From Chitinophagaceae bacterium (GTDB taxonomy: Bacteria > Bacteroidota > Bacteroidia > Chitinophagales > Chitinophagaceae): DNA of 64,000 nt. The notes under the pieces are model-generated. The model was not told the DNA's origin, made no database searches, and saw nothing but the letters and a program-made list of their open reading frames with translations. This document shows positions 62,339-64,000 of this stretch, in pieces (within the stretch, counting starts at the first letter, position 1; every line of letters starts with the position of its first letter). The stretch spans positions 248,001-312,000 of the forward strand of contig CANGEW010000001.1 of NCBI GenBank assembly GCA_947452965.1, written 5' to 3'. Both the position numbers and the translations under genes were made by a program.

Positions 62339-63147
62339 TGAAAAGTAAAATTACTGGTGGGGGAACTAAGTTTCTGTTTAAAAAAAAGATATTAAATAAA
62401 TATGATGTTGATTATTATCAATGTATTGAAACAGGATTTATACAAACAGAAGACCCCTATTGGCTAGGCGAAGCCTATTCTTCTGCTATCACTAAGTTAG
62501 ATATTGGATTACCCTATAGAAACCAACTACAAAGTAATTTACTTTCAAAATTGATAAACAAGTATTTTGATAATGAGAAAGAATATTTGGATTACGCTGG
62601 TGGCTACGGGTTGTTTACAAGACTAATGAGAGATAAGGGATTCAATTTTTTTCATTCTGATATCTATTGTGATAATATTTTTGCCGAGTTTTTTGAAGCA
62701 GATTTAAATAATTTAAACAAAAAGTTTGAATTGATTACTGCTTTAGAAGTTTTTGAGCACATGAATAATCCATTGAAGGAGATCGAAAAATTATTTTCTT
62801 ACTCTGATAGTATACTTTTTTCAACAGAATTACACTCAGAAAAAAATATCCCAATTGAAAACTGGTGGTATTTTTCTTTTGAAACTGGCCAACATATTGC
62901 AATGTTTAACTTACAAACGTTGGAATATTTGGCAAATAAATATGGATGTAATTTTTACTCAGATGGATCTACCACACATTTGTTTACTTTTAAAAAGTTT
63001 GCATCAAACCCTTTCAATATAGTAAGAGAGCCTTTTCTTATCAGAAAAGCAAGAAAAATTTTAAGAAAATTTGACAATCAAAAAATGCCCAATAGTTTAT
63101 TGGAGTCTGACTTTAATTATATTAAAAATGAGATTCTTTCTAAATAA
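62338..63147 (+). CDS. Class I SAM-dependent methyltransferase
   Basis: A protein of 269 residues. SAM motif I is YLDYAGGYGLFTRLM, motif II is FHSDIY, and FELITALEVFEHMNNP is the typical post-motif region of methyltransferase type 12. The N-terminal part contains a single Cys (DYYQCIETGFIQ), reminiscent of the short zinc-like head of sugar methyltransferases. It is coupled to the preceding glycosyltransferase. It probably decorates a surface polysaccharide; the substrate is unknown. Confidence 0.8.
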   Translation: MKSKITGGGTKFLFKKKILNKYDVDYYQCIETGFIQTEDPYWLGEAYSSAITKLDIGLPYRNQLQSNLLSKLINKYFDNEKEYLDYAGGYGLFTRLMRDKGFNFFHSDIYCDNIFAEFFEADLNNLNKKFELITALEVFEHMNNPLKEIEKLFSYSDSILFSTELHSEKNIPIENWWYFSFETGQHIAMFNLQTLEYLANKYGCNFYSDGSTTHLFTFKKFASNPFNIVREPFLIRKARKILRKFDNQKMPNSLLESDFNYIKNEILSK

Positions 63148-63194
63148 TATCTCGACATTTATTTAGAAATAGAGAGTCTTTGATTTATATCAAA

Positions 63195-64000
63195 TTAAGA
63201 GAGGATTTTTTTTAAAAAACGATCAATTGTTTTTTTTATCTTCTTAAAAACCCTAACTATTTTTTTTTCTTTTAAGCCAAATTCAAAAAAAAGCGTTTTA
63301 AAATCGGCGTCTTTTTGTACTTTTCTTTCATTTGGATGACTTATATTAAATAATTTTTCGTGAGGTATGTTTGCATTTCTATTTAGAGAAAACGTATGTG
63401 TTGCATTTCCGTCAAATCCTATATTTTTTATTAGATTCACGTTGGGTATAATTGATAAGCGGTTATTGAAAAAATTCAAAAATGCAAATTGATAATCCCA
63501 AGTGTCAATTTTTTTTATCTTTAAATCCTTGAAGATAATTAACCATTTTTTTACAATACGATTATCATGAAATATATTTTTTAGAATTTTTTCAGCGAAT
63601 TGAATTTCATGATTTTTTAAATTCACATCATAGGAATCCCAAACTCTTCTCCAACTAGCCCAGCCCCAAATATGAGTAAGGTTAGAAAAATAATAGCTAT
63701 TTTTTCCCCATTTTTTACCATGTTGAAAATTACAGCCTGAAATGATACTTATATTGTTGTCAAATTGATATTTTAATAATAATTCATCACAAAATCTAAA
63801 AAAGTCTGAAGATGGTAAACAGTCGTCTTCTAAAATTATTCCCATTTCTTCGTTTAAAAAAAACCAATCTATCGCTGTAGAAACTGCAATTTTGCAACCG
63901 ACATTTTCATTTCTGAATAAAGTCTTTACATCGCATTCCCAATCTATTAGATGAATAATACTTCTGGTAAGATTGCATATTTTTTGACTTTCTATATTTT
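63195..64000 (-). CDS. Glycosyltransferase, 5' end cut by the window
   Basis: Reverse-strand gene with no start in the window. The frame stays open from the right edge through VGCKIAVSTAIDWFF into MGIILEDDCLPSSDFFRF, so the apparent ATG at 63845 is internal. The LEDDCLPS motif with the later GWASWRRVWD is typical of a family of bacterial glycosyltransferases similar to those annotated as GT2-like or nucleotide-diphospho-sugar transferases. A basic C-terminus (FKKIKKTIDRFLKKIL) suggests membrane contact. It is convergent with the methyltransferase. Confidence 0.8.
   Translation of the reverse strand, partial: NIESQKICNLTRSIIHLIDWECDVKTLFRNENVGCKIAVSTAIDWFFLNEEMGIILEDDCLPSSDFFRFCDELLLKYQFDNNISIISGCNFQHGKKWGKNSYYFSNLTHIWGWASWRRVWDSYDVNLKNHEIQFAEKILKNIFHDNRIVKKWLIIFKDLKIKKIDTWDYQFAFLNFFNNRLSIIPNVNLIKNIGFDGNATHTFSLNRNANIPHEKLFNISHPNERKVQKDADFKTLFFEFGLKEKKIVRVFKKIKKTIDRFLKKILS

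Noticed and set aside
63195-63845. 216-aa ORF treated as a complete glycosyltransferase
   Set aside because: The reading frame continues upstream without a stop to the window edge with family-like sequence, so the ATG at 63845 is internal and the gene is partial.
1-64000. CRISPR arrays, transposases, integrases, toxin-antitoxin pairs or restriction systems
   Set aside because: No regularly spaced repeats, recombinase motifs or recognisable defence proteins were seen on either strand.

Overview
The window is chromosomal DNA from a low-GC member of the Bacteroidota. Signs of this are promoter elements of the TTTG-N19-22-TAnnTTTG type, a GldH gliding lipoprotein, Bacteroidota-restricted families (DUF6089, DUF4834, DUF2911, TIGR02757), paired OmpH chaperones behind BamA, an N-terminally extended InfB, and almost no Shine-Dalgarno sequences. 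The gene set fits Chitinophagales/Chitinophagaceae, but that rank is an inference. There is no transposase, integrase, CRISPR array, tRNA or rRNA gene, and the density is that of a core genome.

Layout. 0-4 kb: pheS, a 3-hydroxyacyl-CoA dehydrogenase, an SDR-type epimerase and a convergent LpxD-like acyltransferase, then the only long gene-free stretch (3901-4543), which holds a candidate small RNA. 4.5-14 kb: yicC, gldH and an envelope block (DUF6089, uppS, bamA, two ompH, murI), then rpmH (too short for ordinary ORF calling), rnpA and yidD. 13.7-21 kb: umuC, then a reverse-strand export operon Wza-Wzz-Wzx-Wzy with no glycosyltransferase. 21-31 kb: an ABC-F ATPase, hsp20, typA, uvrB, a lipoprotein and polA. 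31-35 kb: a DsbA-like protein, a MurU-like uridylyltransferase coupled to an AmgK-type kinase fused to a RapZ C-terminal domain, umuD and phhA. 35-41.6 kb (reverse): rimP-nusA-infB and a SurA-like isomerase. 42-48.7 kb: metabolic genes (FAH family, TIGR02757, Cys/Met PLP enzyme, asnB, DUF2911, omega-amidase). 48.7-51 kb: an accessory island with an XRE regulator divergent from three unrecognised exported proteins. 51-57.5 kb: thiL, suhB, two glycosyltransferases, a 42-aa lipoprotein, an aminotransferase and adk. 57.5-61.4 kb: a PaaZ-type bifunctional enzyme, an enoyl-CoA hydratase and an SDR. 61.4-64 kb: the start of a glycan cluster (GT2, methyltransferase, and a glycosyltransferase running off the right edge).

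Main points for a second look. (1) UmuD has Arg where the Ser-Lys dyad needs Lys, at the exact E. coli spacing. (2) umuD and umuC lie 20 kb apart but share a CTAA-N5-TTAG palindrome in their promoters. (3) An AmgK-like sugar kinase is fused to the sugar-phosphate-sensing half of RapZ and overlaps a MurU-like gene by 4 nt. (4) The XRE regulator faces its exported-protein genes across a perfect 11-bp inverted repeat. (5) Structured leaders precede rimP-nusA-infB and rpmH. (6) Several -7 elements abut start codons, which suggests leaderless mRNAs. All functional statements rest on reading the sequence; no database search was run.
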